Part shown: positions 46,322 to 58,624 of the stretch, piece after piece | Position numbering within the stretch: the first letter of the stretch is position 1 | Layout: each line of letters opens with the position of its first letter | DNA from: Isoetes taiwanensis | Lineage: Eukaryota; Streptophyta; Lycopodiopsida; Isoetales; Isoetaceae | NCBI GenBank assembly: GCA_021234155.1 | Contig: JAJEKV010000050.1 | Location: forward strand, 4,640,550-4,704,549 | Reading direction: 5' to 3' | Length of the DNA: 64,000 bases | Translations under genes and position numbers: made by a program | The notes under the pieces: model-generated | What the model was told of the DNA's origin: nothing | The model's database searches: none | The model's input: the letters and a program-made list of their open reading frames with translations, nothing else

Positions 46322-49300
46322 CTCCAAACTTTGAACCTCCATAACTTGAGCTACTGAGCTCCAAATCGCCTGAAAATTGTTGCAATAGGACCATTAGATA
46401 ACCTAGAATCCATTTATGACCTCAAATTAGGCTAGAAATGTCAAACCCTAGCCCAAATTGACCACAATTGCCCAAACCCTTGAATTGTTTTTCCAAGTTT
46501 GTTTGTAGATAGAAGCCTACCCCATTAGTAGCTCGCAAGTATTGCTCTCGGCTCAAGCTGATACCTTACTCCTAGATAGAAGTGCCCAAGAACACCCCTT
46601 TGTTATAGTCATCTAGACCTCAAAGATAGCAACCCAAGTCCAACTGCTTTCAGACATCATCTCTGCTCATGCCAAAGGCATAAACCTTGACCTAATTACA
46701 TTGTCCTTCTAATAGAGTTTGACTTATATAGCCGCCACATTAACACTCCCTATTGCTGGGGTACCTAGAAAGGAGCTAGAGTCTAGAGCTGCCCAAAGCC
46801 GCTCCATGTGTAGAGATTGGACTCCCCTAAACCAACTTTGCTAGGACCTTAGAGTATGCCTCAAACATCATGGAGGTCTTGCAAAAACAATCCTCATGTC
46901 ATGCCATACCACACGCCCTAATATCCATAGACTTGTAGATTATAGATATGCCTCGATGTCTTTGCTCGCCGAGCCACCTTGCTTGCTTATAGAGCCTGAA
47001 TGTTGTAGGAGAGCCCTTCAAGTAGACCTTAGACTCTAGGAAATCTGGCGTTGCTTTTGAGTCTGTGGGGGGCGAGCCACGAGAAGAGATAGAGGCGCAA
47101 CTTCTTGAAGACATCAAGGTCCCGGCCGATGTGCTGGTGCATGAGATAAGGAGAGGAGACCGAAAAAGGCGGACCAAGAGAGGGAAGCACAATGACAAAC
47201 ACCTCAACCGACAAACGAGTAGAACGGGACACCACCGGCCTATCATCAGTCTTCATCAAATAGGAAGAATAATTGCTAACCAACGGCATCAAGAATTTTC
47301 TAGATGTCAACTAGATGTCAACCTCCCGGCTACCACGTCCACGAGCTCACATCAGGAAGAGGATCTCGACGCCTTCACCAACTCGACGCCCACGAGTTTC
47401 AAATGGAGGAATGCAAGGCAGCAAAATATAGGTGCAGGAAGACGTTAGACATCGATGCCGCGTTAGCATCACGAGCTAGGGCCAGAGGGCATAACCTTCC
47501 GTCGAGGAGAGAAGTCATGGCGACACAGGAGCGTATAAAAACCGGAGGGAAGACAACCACGACATTGCAGCCCAGCAGCTCAAGCGAATGTCATGCAACG
47601 TCAACGAAAGGAGTAACCAAGCTAGGCAACCACAAAGCACCTAGTAAGGCTGACCAAGATGAGCTTCTAGCTCCCTTGCACCAGCAGGAAACCACGAGGG
47701 GAGGAGACGCATATCAGGGAACATCTCCAACTTGAAGGCCTATATCAGCATTAGGGGCAAGATCAAGGAGGAGAATATTCTGCGCGAACAAAGAATTCGG
47801 GACCCAGAAACACCTAGAAACCAAAGGAAGGACGACCTTACTACGTCAGCCAAGGAGTGCGAGATTCGAATGGATAGGACCCAAAGGACGGAGGAGACGA
47901 CCTAGTCAGCAGATACAAATCATGCAAAGGCGACGGAAGGAGCCATGGTAGGGACAATAGAGATGACCACACTTCAAAGGAGCCGCAGGAGAGGCACCTC
48001 GGAATGAAGCAAAGCCCAAGCAGCAGAGAGTCGCACTCGAAATTCAACTCCGGAGGAATGCCAATGCACGCCACCCAGCCATGATCTCCGAGCTTGAAGA
48101 CATCCAAGAATGCCCAACCGCAATAGCTAGGTGATCCTACTCAAGCGACCAGCGGCAAGAACAAGCATCATCGGCAACCACCCCGGCGACACTAATCGCA
48201 TGTAGGGGACGTTGGAGGTCACCGCATTCCTCCACGGCGAATATACACATTAAGGAGGAGCATCTTTCTCAAGGGATCACATCGGCGAACACTCTTACAT
48301 GGCTGGCGTGACGCGAGCTCCGGATCAGACATGAAGCTCAACAATAGTAGCAAACATCTCAAAGGAATCACGGAGTCAACGAGAACAAAGAAGATGCAAG
48401 CAAAACCAAAGGGTCAAATCACGAGGAGGAGGGGAAACCCTAAAGGAGTATAAACAATTAAGTAGATCTTCGTAGTTGTTTTGAAAAAGTTATATGTCTA
48501 TTGTATATCTCGGTGCTCACAGATCACGGTGGAGAAACATGAGTTTAGAGTCATGTTTTTACAGTTTAGCTTAGATCGAGGAAGCTCCTTCACGCCGACT
48601 ACCAAAGAGGAAGCAAAGGAAGCACAACTATAGCCCAAGATCAAAATGGAAGAGCAAGTCACGAGGGAGAAAGCGGCCAGGAGGCCAAGCAAACCCGACT
48701 CCAAACACTTAGGAAGTGCCAAGTAGAAGACACCTCGTCCACCCAATGTCGAGGAATAAGAGACAACACCGGTCATGTCGGGATCATCACCACCGCACGG
48801 GACATCGTCGGGGACGCAACACTACATCATGTGGCAGCGGCAACACTTGGCGAACTTATGACACGAGTGGCCTCAACAATAGAAGGAGGAACGCCCCGGC
48901 ATCAACGAGCCAACTAAGAAGACAACATCTCGACGACCATAATTCCACCTTGTGGTAATATAGGGAATGCGCTATGACACGTGGATTAGATGGAGATGCA
49001 CTTACAAAAGGCACCGCGACGAGGAGATATGCCTTCAACAACTAGGTGATGGCTTCGTCGGGTACTCCTACCAAGAATTAGAAGAGAAGAAGCCGATCAT
49101 ATCTCCAGGCATGTGGAACGTCAAACGCCCAAGGTAGAAGCATTCGACACCTTAACGACAAGGATAGCAACTAAAGCACCTTGGCAAAAGAGAGTTCAAG
49201 ATAATAGCCGGGCTATTCAACGACAAGAGCATATCTAAAGGCGGTACTTCTTCAACTCAAGGGTCAAGCTGCTGCAGATATAAGGATCCATCATCCCGGA

Positions 49301-52300
49301 CAACATATCGCCCGGCCGAGGAGAAGAGCCATGAAGCTTTACTTGCGGAGGCCCGGCATGCATAGAGAGACAAAGGTCGAAGGCGAAAAGCTGGAGAAGT
49401 GCTAGCAAAGACTTCTTCCACGAGCTCCCTAGAGGCAACAGGAGGATCAAAGCCCGGCCGAGCACAATCAAAGTCAGGAGGGTACCTCAAGACAAGAAGG
49501 CGGCATAGCACTGGCATAGCGTGACAACATCCAAGCCATGTGATCGAGGGATCAAACAAGGAAGATTGAAGCTCGATGGAGAAGCAATTAGGTGAGGCAG
49601 TCGATGACTTGCACACGGACTTGCATGCAACTTGGTGAACCCAAGGATGGGCGATTCAAAGAACAAGCTGCGAGAAGAGAACAACTCAGAGGAGTATAGC
49701 CAAAGGAATCGCCAGACTGACCTCAAGAGGCGCCTCCAAATAGCTCCAAGTATCATGAAGGGGGAACAATTACAGCGGAGAAACGAGGATCGGGAAGGCG
49801 GTGAAATGTCGAAGCATCAGCGACAAGCACACCTTTAGTTGGAATATGATGCAAAGCGTGTTGTGCCATAGCCGACAAACATCGAGGGCCCAAACATATC
49901 AACAAGTTACCCCGGAGTATGAGCTGGACGTACAAATAGAAGGATATAGATCATCAACACCATTGCACGGGAGGAACACCCATGACATTGCCAAGGAGTA
50001 GGTGTGCAACTTGAAGGGGAGGCACAAGGGAGACCTAATAGCTCTAGTAGTAATTGTAATTATGTAAGCTATATGTTTTGCATGTATAGTTCCCTTGTTA
50101 TTCCTTCCTTTCCATAGCGTAACAGATCAAAGAAAGAGATGTCATGCAAGTTGCAGGGGTGAAGCAATCAACACGATAACGACAAGAGGACTCGACATAT
50201 GAGACATCGATGGAGTCGAAGACATCGACAGTCGTCTTTTAGCCGCCAAGACAAAAGTTCAAGATGAAAGATCTTTTTCAGCGGGCGCCACCTTCAGGCT
50301 TTTGAAAAGCGGCATGGAAGATTTCAAGTGATCAACTACACCATCAAGCAATGCGAGGCTTCTAACAAACAAAGTCAACCTCTACATCAAAGAGGAGCCA
50401 CCGTCAAGGAGACTGAAGTATCGAGCGACTGGGAAGAGCGTTACCTTGCTACTTCAAGCGGGGCAGCGAGTGGATGAGCTTCTAGCAAGCTCAAGCATCT
50501 AAGGCCATGGGGCCTAGTAGGTTAATGTATGGATGGTAACATCCATATTAGGATTAGAAGGCATTTCGGATATTCGGCTAAAAGGATTGCCCCAATATTG
50601 AGCTAAGCGTCAAGGATTGGGAAGGAAATGCATAGGAGTAACTATAATTATACACGATTGTTAACAGGACATCCAGCGTATTGAAACCACTTGGTGAGAT
50701 TGATCTCCTCGCTAAGAAGGAATCATTACTAGGATAATTGTTAACCATGTATAAATCTAGTACCTCAAAGAATAATCCAACCGAAAGAAAAGAAGTAATC
50801 TAACAAGTCCAGGCCAACTTGTTTACGATGACATCAATTCGATTGGTAGGAATATTCCAAGAGCTAAATAACTAAGAAAGGGGAATCTCTAGAATATAAA
50901 AGAATAATACATGCAAGGTACATCTAAAATAAAATTATAGTAATCAAATAGTCTTTTGAGACAAAAGGAATTGTCATGATGACAAAACCTTGTGGTTTAG
51001 AATCGTTCTAACTAAGTAGGTAACCCATAGCTATATTGAAATAAATGATAACATAATATGTGCATCCATCTTAGATGGTTATATATGTTAGCTAAGGCTA
51101 ATAAATTAATGTGCTAAGTAAGAAGCATATAACCTCTTAAGGGGAGAGAATAGATATGATGTTGTGTACAAGCGTCATTGAAGGGGTCTTGAGGACCATT
51201 TTCTTTTTGAAGAAAGTGGGAGGGCTCAATCTTATGATTGAGCGTACTTGCATCGAATTGGTGACCCATAGAATAGAGTTCACTCCGGCAATGGCGGGAT
51301 GAATAAGCGCAAGATAGATAGATAGATAGCTCGGGGAGGTCTTCAACGTCTTGAGGCCCGGCCGGTAGCTATCTACACCAATGAAGTGGAGCAAAACTAT
51401 GGGAGCAATGCAACGACCAAGTCATCTCCAAATTACTCGGCCAGGCTCAATGGGTGGATGCATTCTAGCCTAGGTAAAGGCGTCGCATGCATTATAAGCT
51501 TTAATGTGTCTTATAGATAAGTTAAATATAGATCCTAATAATTGCATGGAATTCTTTGACGCGTATATGTATCATGCGGAAATAAGTTAAATAACAACGA
51601 TAATGTGAGGTAGCATGTTAATTAATCCTTCACAAGGATGCAATTCCTTCCAAGGATAGCCATATGACATTGGGGTCCTTATAGATATAGATAGAAAATA
51701 GAATTCAAATATACTTAAGTGCATCTTAGGGATATATTTCCAAGGGTAATGCAGGACCCAAGGAAGAGAATAAGAAGCACATCTAATTCTTGTGTATGAT
51801 AATTAAAACCTTGTCTATGTAACAATAGGTCTAAATGGGGTTATTGTTCAAATAAAGCGCCAATCTAAAAAGTCGTTAAATATTGCAAAGATTAGAGTAA
51901 ATATAATTGTACTATCGGAAGTAATGTATCCGATACTATGATAATGTTAATTCATAAATATTACCTTAGGGTAATTATGAAAAAAAACACATGCATTAAA
52001 GGAGCCAGCAAAAATCGGCTCAGGCATGTCGTTTTGTGTGTAGATTAAATGCTTGTATAGTTAAGATTAATCTACGCATGCAACCTATGCTAGGTAGGGG
52101 TTGCATGCGTTGTTACCGATGATGAGACCACTACGGTGATCTCTAGGGCGTGGTGTAATGTCAATGTAGGCATGACCGCGTTTCGCTGGGACGAGTGGAA
52201 GGTAGATTAGAAAGTCTATACGTCCCCCGGAGTAGATGACCTCGAGAGAGAAAGGAGGTCATTCGGGGAATGCATTGATAGGAAAGGCACCTTTAGCCCC

Positions 52301-53186
52301 ATATATGCTTTGATAGGAGGAAGCTATCCTTCCGCCCCCCGCGGGAAGGATATCCTCCTGTTGGGCAACTAGAGGTGTAGGCATGGCGGCATATAGGCAT
52401 ATAGGTAGTCTGTCTCCACGACCATAATGGAAGATTCACCCTCTTCCCCTAGGCAGGAGATTAGCCATGCATCCATGTAGATAGGTGGGGTGGTCACCAT
52501 ATAACCAAAATTTTATTAATAATTAAAATAGTAATAACGTGGAGGTCGGCCTGGGAGGCCAATAGAGCGCTCAGAAGGGCAAGGAGGTCGAACTCTGAAA
52601 ACTTTCAACACAAATTTAGTCATAATGTGTTGCAAGGGATGAAAAGTACCTTAGAAGTGTAAATTTTGTATGAAATTGATAAACTTTGATAAACTTAAAT
52701 GTTGTGTTAAGTAAGGTTAATAATTACCTTGCGTAGATTAAGTTATGAAGTGATAAGTTAATTGGGTAATGAAATAGTACAGTAATGTCTTAAACATTAC
52801 CTTAGAGTAATTCTAATAATTAAGATAGTAAGTATGTAATTATAGATATTGTAAAATTAATGCAGGATTTTATGGTGCGAGGACTTGCAACACAAATTTT
52901 GTTGGAATGTGTTGCAAGGAATGAAGAGTACCTTAAATAATAATTGTATATGAAAGTGTTAAATTGTGATAAACTAAATGTTATAATAACGAGGACTAAT
53001 AAGTACCCTGTTTAATAGTTATTTGATAATGTAATGGCGTAATAATAATTTAAAAATATTACCTTAAGGTAATCTTAATAAATGTGTAAGTATAATAGTA
53101 GTATATCGGTATGCATCGGGTTGATTGCGAGGTTAGGAAGATTCCAAGGTGGGGAGACCCGCGATCTTTGCGAGACGACATCATTT

Positions 53187-53200
53187 CAAGGTGGGGAGAA
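53187..53200 (+). promoter_or_regulatory. Polypurine tract of the LTR retrotransposon
   Basis: CAAGGTGGGGAGAA lies directly before TGTGGCG, the presumed 3' LTR start. This is the typical plus-strand primer of plant Ty3-type elements. A near-identical TTCCAAGGTGGGGAGA lies about 50 bases upstream (53132-53157). Confidence 0.75.
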
Positions 53201-54828
53201 TGTGGCGTTCGGCCACGATTATCACGGTCCCGGGGCGTATCTTTATCTTTGTCTCAAATCAGCGTATTACCGCCACTCAAGCCCGGCGTAATGCGCCCGG
53301 CGTGTAGCGGTGAGTAGCCCTAGGGGGCAACTTGCTAGGTATGTGCATTTCTTATTAATGTGCACATGCACATTTATTAAAGGTGCACACACATTTCAAT
53401 GTGGGCACATTTAGGTGCACACACATTTCCATGTAGGCACATTTGGCCACCTAGCCATTAAAGGCAAGTGGGCCCATTTCCAATTATCCCACATGCCTAA
53501 AGGGATAATTGGAAACCCTAAGCCCCAACCCTTGCCTATTTAAGTAGGAGAACCCTAACTTGCCCATTTTCGTTTCCTAGGGTTTTTAGAGCTCTGTTTT
53601 GGCTGCTCTAGGAGTCAAAACCGCCTCCCGGACTCGTCTAAGAGAATGGCACCATTAGTTTCCCTTGATTGAAGCGGTTCGATGGGATGGTGAACTTCGG
53701 TCGAGGAGGAACAACTCATGGATCAGGTATGTAGTCGATTTAATGGTCTAAACCGTTTTCCAGTCATTGTATCAGTAGGTTTAGCCTATTAAATCGCCTT
53801 TAGCAGCTATCTAGATCTCTAGATGAGTAGATACCAGACTCTAACTAAAGAACCTAACTCTATGATATAGATTAGATCTATGTTCTTTAGTTCTTCTGTG
53901 ATGTATATGGATGATGTATCTCTGTGAACTCCTTGTATTGGGAAGGGGGGTAGAGACTTCAAGCTTGGTAGTAGATGCTCCTAGATTAGCCTCTCTAGCA
54001 CACCATAGATTCGACTGTGTGTACAAGAACCACACACAGTTGTGGGTGAAGGGGGCGGTGGCTAAGAAGGAGGTTAGGTGTTGACTCTTGAACGATCCCT
54101 CTGGTGTGTAAGGCCTACCGGGGATCATTGTGACTAGGTCTAATGGCTTACCACTGAGTGTGGGTAAGGCATGGGCTCGACACCCGTGAAGTGGTGTTCA
54201 TGACTTTCCAGTGGGTTCAGTCGAATACGGGCAGTGGCCCTCTAGTCACCTTGAGTCAGCATGTAGATCTACGGGGAGTGATCCCTACCGCCCCCCCGGG
54301 GCTGGGATGATGACCCCGGAGTAGCCCTTTGGCTATGCATCCGGTGGGAACTCTGATCGAGGTCCCGACACTTTTCGACCTACTCGCAAAGTGTGCGCAG
54401 GGAGGGGCGGATGGAGTGGACAACCCTATGCCATGTTCTTATGCCAGCCAAATCCATTGCCATGAATTACATGCGCAATGAACTCACGGAGACCCAAGCC
54501 GTTGGTCATCCCTTTGAGTCACGAGCCTTGGGTAGGATTCCCTATGTGATGTCTTTGATCTTTGTCTATGCGGATATGTGGAGGACCATCCGCCATTGAT
54601 GGTCATATGATGTTGATGTATGTACCTCTTGACATGTATGTTCACGCTTCGCATGACTAGGTAGGCCGAGGGAGGCGGGGTAAAGGACCCCTTCATTCTT
54701 CCCCTTTGGAACTCTTCAAGGTTGCGATTGATGTCGTGGAGGGCCCTATATTAGCATGGAGCTGGTATGGGGGATGAACTCCTGTTTGTATACGGTGAGT
54801 GCACCGTATATGAGTAGGGGACGTCACA
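53201..54828 (+). mobile_element. 3' LTR, about 1.63 kb
   Basis: Starts TGTGGCG right after the polypurine tract and ends GACGTCACA, so it has TG...CA ends. The last 450 bp match the upstream LTR. A TATA-like TATTTAAG near 53538 precedes an AGGGTTTTTAGAGCTCTG segment that would be near the transcription start. A possible splice-donor-like AGGTATGT lies near 53725. Immediately beyond 54828 a different element's gag frame begins, so this LTR marks an insertion into the DIRS-like element. Confidence 0.75.
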
Positions 54829-55271
54829 CTGACCGAGAAGGATATGATGTTGCCTTTGATTTCGATGACCATTCTGGCCTTGCTCTTTCTGCTGATGACT
54901 CTCGCAAGTTGAAGTTATCACGTCAGATGCACCGGGATCGGTGCCCAGCCTCTTCTAAGCCTACGGCTACTCTTACACCTGCTAGTTCTATTGCTCCTCA
55001 GTCACAGTTTTCTTCATCACGGCGAGGACAGTTACCATCTTGCACTTTCTGTGGGCGTGGCAACCATTCCATTGAGAGATGCTTTGCATGCATGAATGCT
55101 GGGGTCCCTTTTGTTAATTTCCCATCTAGAGTCCCTCCACCAGGAACCCTTGTTCCAGCCCCAGCGCCAGGGTTCCCGCGCCCAAATATATGCTATAGTG
55201 TTGTGGTTTTGAGATTTGCAAGCTTGGTGTTTTGGGTGTGGTTCCAAGCTTTTACGGATGATGTCTTTTGA
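54829..55271 (+). pseudogene. DIRS gag-like protein with CCHC knuckle, N-terminus missing
   Basis: The frame is open across the LTR junction; the part before 54829 is LTR sequence and not gag. Element-encoded residues begin YDVAFDFDDHSGLALSADDS, then a basic Ser-rich linker, then CTFCGRGNHSIERC, a Cys-x2-Cys-x4-His-x4-Cys zinc knuckle, then a Pro-rich C-terminus. Predicted to package element RNA. It is truncated at its N-terminus by the LTR insertion. Confidence 0.75.
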
Positions 55272-55861
55272 CTCGCGTCTAGCCTACTTTATTCATGTTG
55301 TTAAATTTTCACATACCTTGAGCATGGCTTGTCTTGAATGTTTGATGTTGACTGAAGCTATACCTATGTCTTGGATTGCTCTATAGGTTAGGTAGAAGCT
55401 CTCGTAATGATTTCTCGTTTTGATCTTTGCGTAGATGGGATTGTTTAGTGTTTTTATGGCTTCTTGTTAGGAAGGATAAGCATCTAGTTTTAAGACAGGC
55501 ATCGTTGCTTCTATCTCTGTCCTGATTGGGTCTCTTGGAACTTGGTAGAAGTTTATTTAGCAAGTTTGTACGGATGATTTAGCTAGTCATGATTAAGTGC
55601 TTTTTTAACTCTGACATCTTTGGTCATGTTTTCAGAATGTACACCCTTTCCCTCCATCATCCCTCATCTTGGCATCAACCCAGTTTACTCCAATGAGTTA
55701 GCCTCTCATCTGTCGTTTTAGGTCGTCTTCTTTCAGCCTTACCTTTTTGGCAATCATTCTGCTCTTCACAACAAGTTTTAAGTTGGATCCAATTCTGTTA
55801 TCGTCTCCCATGGTCCTCCGAGCCTCCCTCAGTCCCCTTTTTAGCACCCAATCATTCATCT

Positions 55862-57597
55862 GTTCCCGCCCATATAGAGTTTACCCGTTCTGCTGTCATT
55901 GACCTTCTTAAGACAGGTGCTGCATCCTTGGTCCCTTTCCACCCCTTTTTCTGTTCCCCCTTGGGGGTGATCCCTAAAGGTCCTAATAAATTTTGCCTTA
56001 TCTTAGATCTGCGATTTTTGAACACCTTCTTGTCGACACCCTCCTTTCGTTATGAGTCCTTAGAATTGCTTCCATATTTATGTGAACAAGATGACTTCCT
56101 CTTTGCAGTTGACCTGAAATTCGGCTATCATCATGTTGCCATCTGGCCGCCCCATTGCACTTTCTCAGGGTTCAAGCTAGACGGTATTTCAAGGTCCTCC
56201 CCTTTGGTTTAGCCACGGCCCCTTTTGTGTTTACAAAACTCATCAGACAATTAGTTCGTCTTTGGCGTGGCCAAGGCATTATGTGGATGACATCTTATTC
56301 CTTTGCCAATCTTTTCCAGTTTCTCTTCAATCTCTTATCATCGCCGATTTGCAGAGGGCTGGCTTCCTCTTGGCCTGGAAAAAGTGTTGTTTCCGTCTTT
56401 CCCATCGCACCATTTTCTTAGGTCTCATTGTTGACTCTCATGAGGGGTGTTTCGCATCTCGGCCGCTAAAAAGAATAGGGTCTTATCCATCTGTGCTTAT
56501 CTTCTTATGTCAACGCAGGTCACTGCTCGTAGAGTTGCTCAATTCTTGGGATTCATCCAATCTTTGCGCCTAGTCTTTGGTCTCTTGTGTGCAGCCCTGT
56601 CATATGGCCTTCACCTTGACCTTCGCAATGCTGACCTATGGAGACCCCATTTGCCTTGTCTTCACTTGCACGTCAAGAGCTCCTCTTATGGCAGACAATT
56701 GTTCTTCACTTTGATAGATCCCCATTATGGCCCCCTGTTGTTGTCAAGTCTACCTTGGGTTTTGATGCCAGCGATGAAGGACGGGGTGGTTTGCTCTTAG
56801 TGCCTGGTTCCGAGATGCTATATATCCTTTGTTGGAGTCTTCTCTGAGGAACAATGCCGCCAGTCCTCAACTTGGCGGGAATTATTTGCCTTCTTTCAAG
56901 TCCTCCAAAGATGTATTGGCTTATTGGTCAATTCTGTGGTGATCGCCCGTGGTGACAACCAGAACGTGTTCTTTCTTTTGCAGAATGGTGGTTCCGTTCT
57001 CCAGTGTTACATATTCTATTGTTGGAAGTTCTCATTTTTTGTTATCAGCACCATATCCGTCTGGAACCTGTATGGATCCCACGTAATGAAAATGAATGGG
57101 CGGATTATTTATCTAAAGTTCGCAGCTTTGATGAGTTTTCCCTTTCTCGTGCAGTATTTCAGTGCTTGGAGCTGCGGTGGGGTCCCCACCATGTTGACAG
57201 ATTTGCTAGTCCCTCCAATGCTCTTCTACCCGTCTTTAACACTAAAGATGCTTATCCCCATCGCATCGTCCCAGATGCTTTCTCCTATAATTGGCGGTTA
57301 TTTAATAATTACTGTTTTCCTCCTCCCACCTTAGTTCCAGAAGTCTTACATCATGCCCGCCTTTGTCACGCCAAGCTCACGTTGATTGTATTTTCATGGC
57401 CCTCTGCCCCGTGGTGGCCTTTACTAGCTAAGGACTCTTCCACGTGGCAGCCTTTTGTTCGTGACGCTCTCTTATTTCCCGAGTTCTCCTTTGCTCTGCT
57501 ACCCTCTACATCCGCTTGTATTGCTGGCTCCCGTCGCCATGTAGCATTGTTCGCCCTGCGGTGTGATTTTTCTCTTAATAACCTTTTATCTTCATAA
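55862..57597 (+). pseudogene. DIRS reverse transcriptase and RNase H, frameshifted
   Basis: RT blocks: SPLGVIPKGPNKF, LDLRFLN, FLFAVDLKFGYHHV (first catalytic Asp), VLPFGLATAPFVFTKL, YVDD at 56280-56291, and FLGLIVDS. RNase H follows with GFDASDEGRGG and a WRELFAFFQVLQ segment, IARGDNQNVF, then VWIPRNENEWADYLSK with the last catalytic Asp. The 197-codon frame 57004-57597 continues with WGPHHVDRFASPSNALLPVF, a block conserved in DIRS polyproteins. Frame changes occur near 56200, 56270, 56450, 56830 and 57000. Confidence 0.85.
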
Positions 57598-57722
57598 TAT
57601 TATATTTGATCGATACTTCATTCAAAATATTATCTTATGGGTGGAGATTTGTCGTTAGGTTCTAATGGTTGATTTAGATTGTTGCGATGATTCTTACATA
57701 TATTTTAGCATAAAACTCTATT

Positions 57723-58624
57723 ATGGGGTATAGAACACACTCTGCTATGTTGTATGTTTGTAAGAGTCCATGTTGTGCATTTGGAGTCGATCTTATTCAT
57801 AGTTCTGATGTTTCTTTGATGGCTTTTCAGATATCTTCCCATGTTACGATCATTCCCTCTGCATCCTTTATGGGCCTGGCCTTAGTCTCTATCCTTCAGT
57901 CTCGTGCTACTTCCACTTTGTTAAGTTACTCCTCTGCCTGGCTACATTTTCGCGGGTGGTATATGTCTCATGGGGTTCCAGCCTTGCCAGCGTCCTCCTT
58001 GCATGTGGCTGCCTTTCTTTCCACCTTGGTCTCTAATCGACGTAGCTCAGCCTCAGTAGGAGTTGCCGCTGCTTCAATTGCATTCTTCTACAACCTGATC
58101 AATGTTCCTTCCCCTGTGCAACCCCGCTTCCTATCTTAGTCCGCCAGGCGGCTCCACGCACGCAGTCAAACACACAGTCTTGCTTACCTCTTGCAGCATC
58201 CCATGTTCGCCAAATCATTACATTGCTTGCCCATCCGCATGCCAATTGGCGTAGCCTCATGAAAGCCTCTCTGGTCACGATTTGCTTTGCGGGTTTCCTT
58301 CATATTTCTGAGGCCCTTCACTTAAATTGGCGTGATCTCACCTTTTTTTCGGACCATGTCCTTTTGATCATTCGGAAATCTAAATGTGATCAAGCTGCTA
58401 GAGGTCAGGAAGTCGTAATTGCCCGTACTTCCTCTCCCTTCTGCCCACTTGCGTTGTTGCAACGTTTGCTAGCTAGTTGTTGCTTTCGTACTATTGATCC
58501 ACCTGAAGGGGGCCCTCTGTTCCACTCGTGTTTGTCTTCTCCTCGCCCGTTATCTTACTCTACTGCCCGCTCCTGGTGGTTTGAGGCGGTAAGTCTCATC
58601 GGCTTGGATCCCCATATATTATAA
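57723..58624 (+). pseudogene. DIRS tyrosine recombinase, truncated, first catalytic Arg altered
   Basis: 57723-58139 encodes the N-terminal SAM-like DNA-binding part (SRATSTLLSYSSAWLHFRGW and ASVGVAAASIAFFYNLIN). 58223-58624 encodes the start of the catalytic domain: LVTICFAGFLHISEALHLNW, where the usual first Arg of GFLRxSE is His (CAT, one C-to-T step from CGT on the opposite strand), followed by the conserved Lys region (RKSKCDQ). The frame ends at GLDPHIL, before the expected HxxR and Tyr motifs. Recombinase circularises or integrates the cDNA in DIRS elements; this copy cannot be active. Confidence 0.8.

Larger units (their letters stand above)
44979..53186 (+). mobile_element. LTR retrotransposon internal region, no recognisable pol
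   Basis: Lies between the primer-binding site and a polypurine tract. I could find no protease, RT (YVDD), RNase H or integrase signature in any frame. From about 47000 to 50500 plus-strand frames are purine-rich (for example 47065-47448 and 47304-47735) with hydrophilic Lys/Arg/Glu/Thr-rich products that could be remains of gag. From 50500 to 53080 the DNA is AT-rich with short imperfect repeats (ATTACCTTA(A/G)GGTAAT-type sequences near 51960, 52800 and 53060; a (GATA)n run near 51316). It fits a large non-autonomous (LARD-like) or badly decayed element. Confidence 0.55.
54829..58624 (+). mobile_element. DIRS-like tyrosine-recombinase retrotransposon, truncated
   Basis: The order on plus is gag-like ORF with zinc knuckle (to 55271), RT with YVDD (55862-56573), RNase H (about 56730-57115), a conserved region of unknown role (57120-57597) and a tyrosine recombinase (57723-58624). 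The combination of an RT/RNase H with a tyrosine recombinase instead of an integrase defines the DIRS order. The 5' end is cut by the LTR at 54828. The 3' end stops inside the recombinase near 58620, with no terminal repeats seen. Several frameshifts are present. Confidence 0.82.

Noticed and set aside
47841-49756. Many minus-strand frames of 80-120 codons in the LTR interior
   Set aside because: They arise from the purine-rich plus strand, have no family signature and overlap each other.
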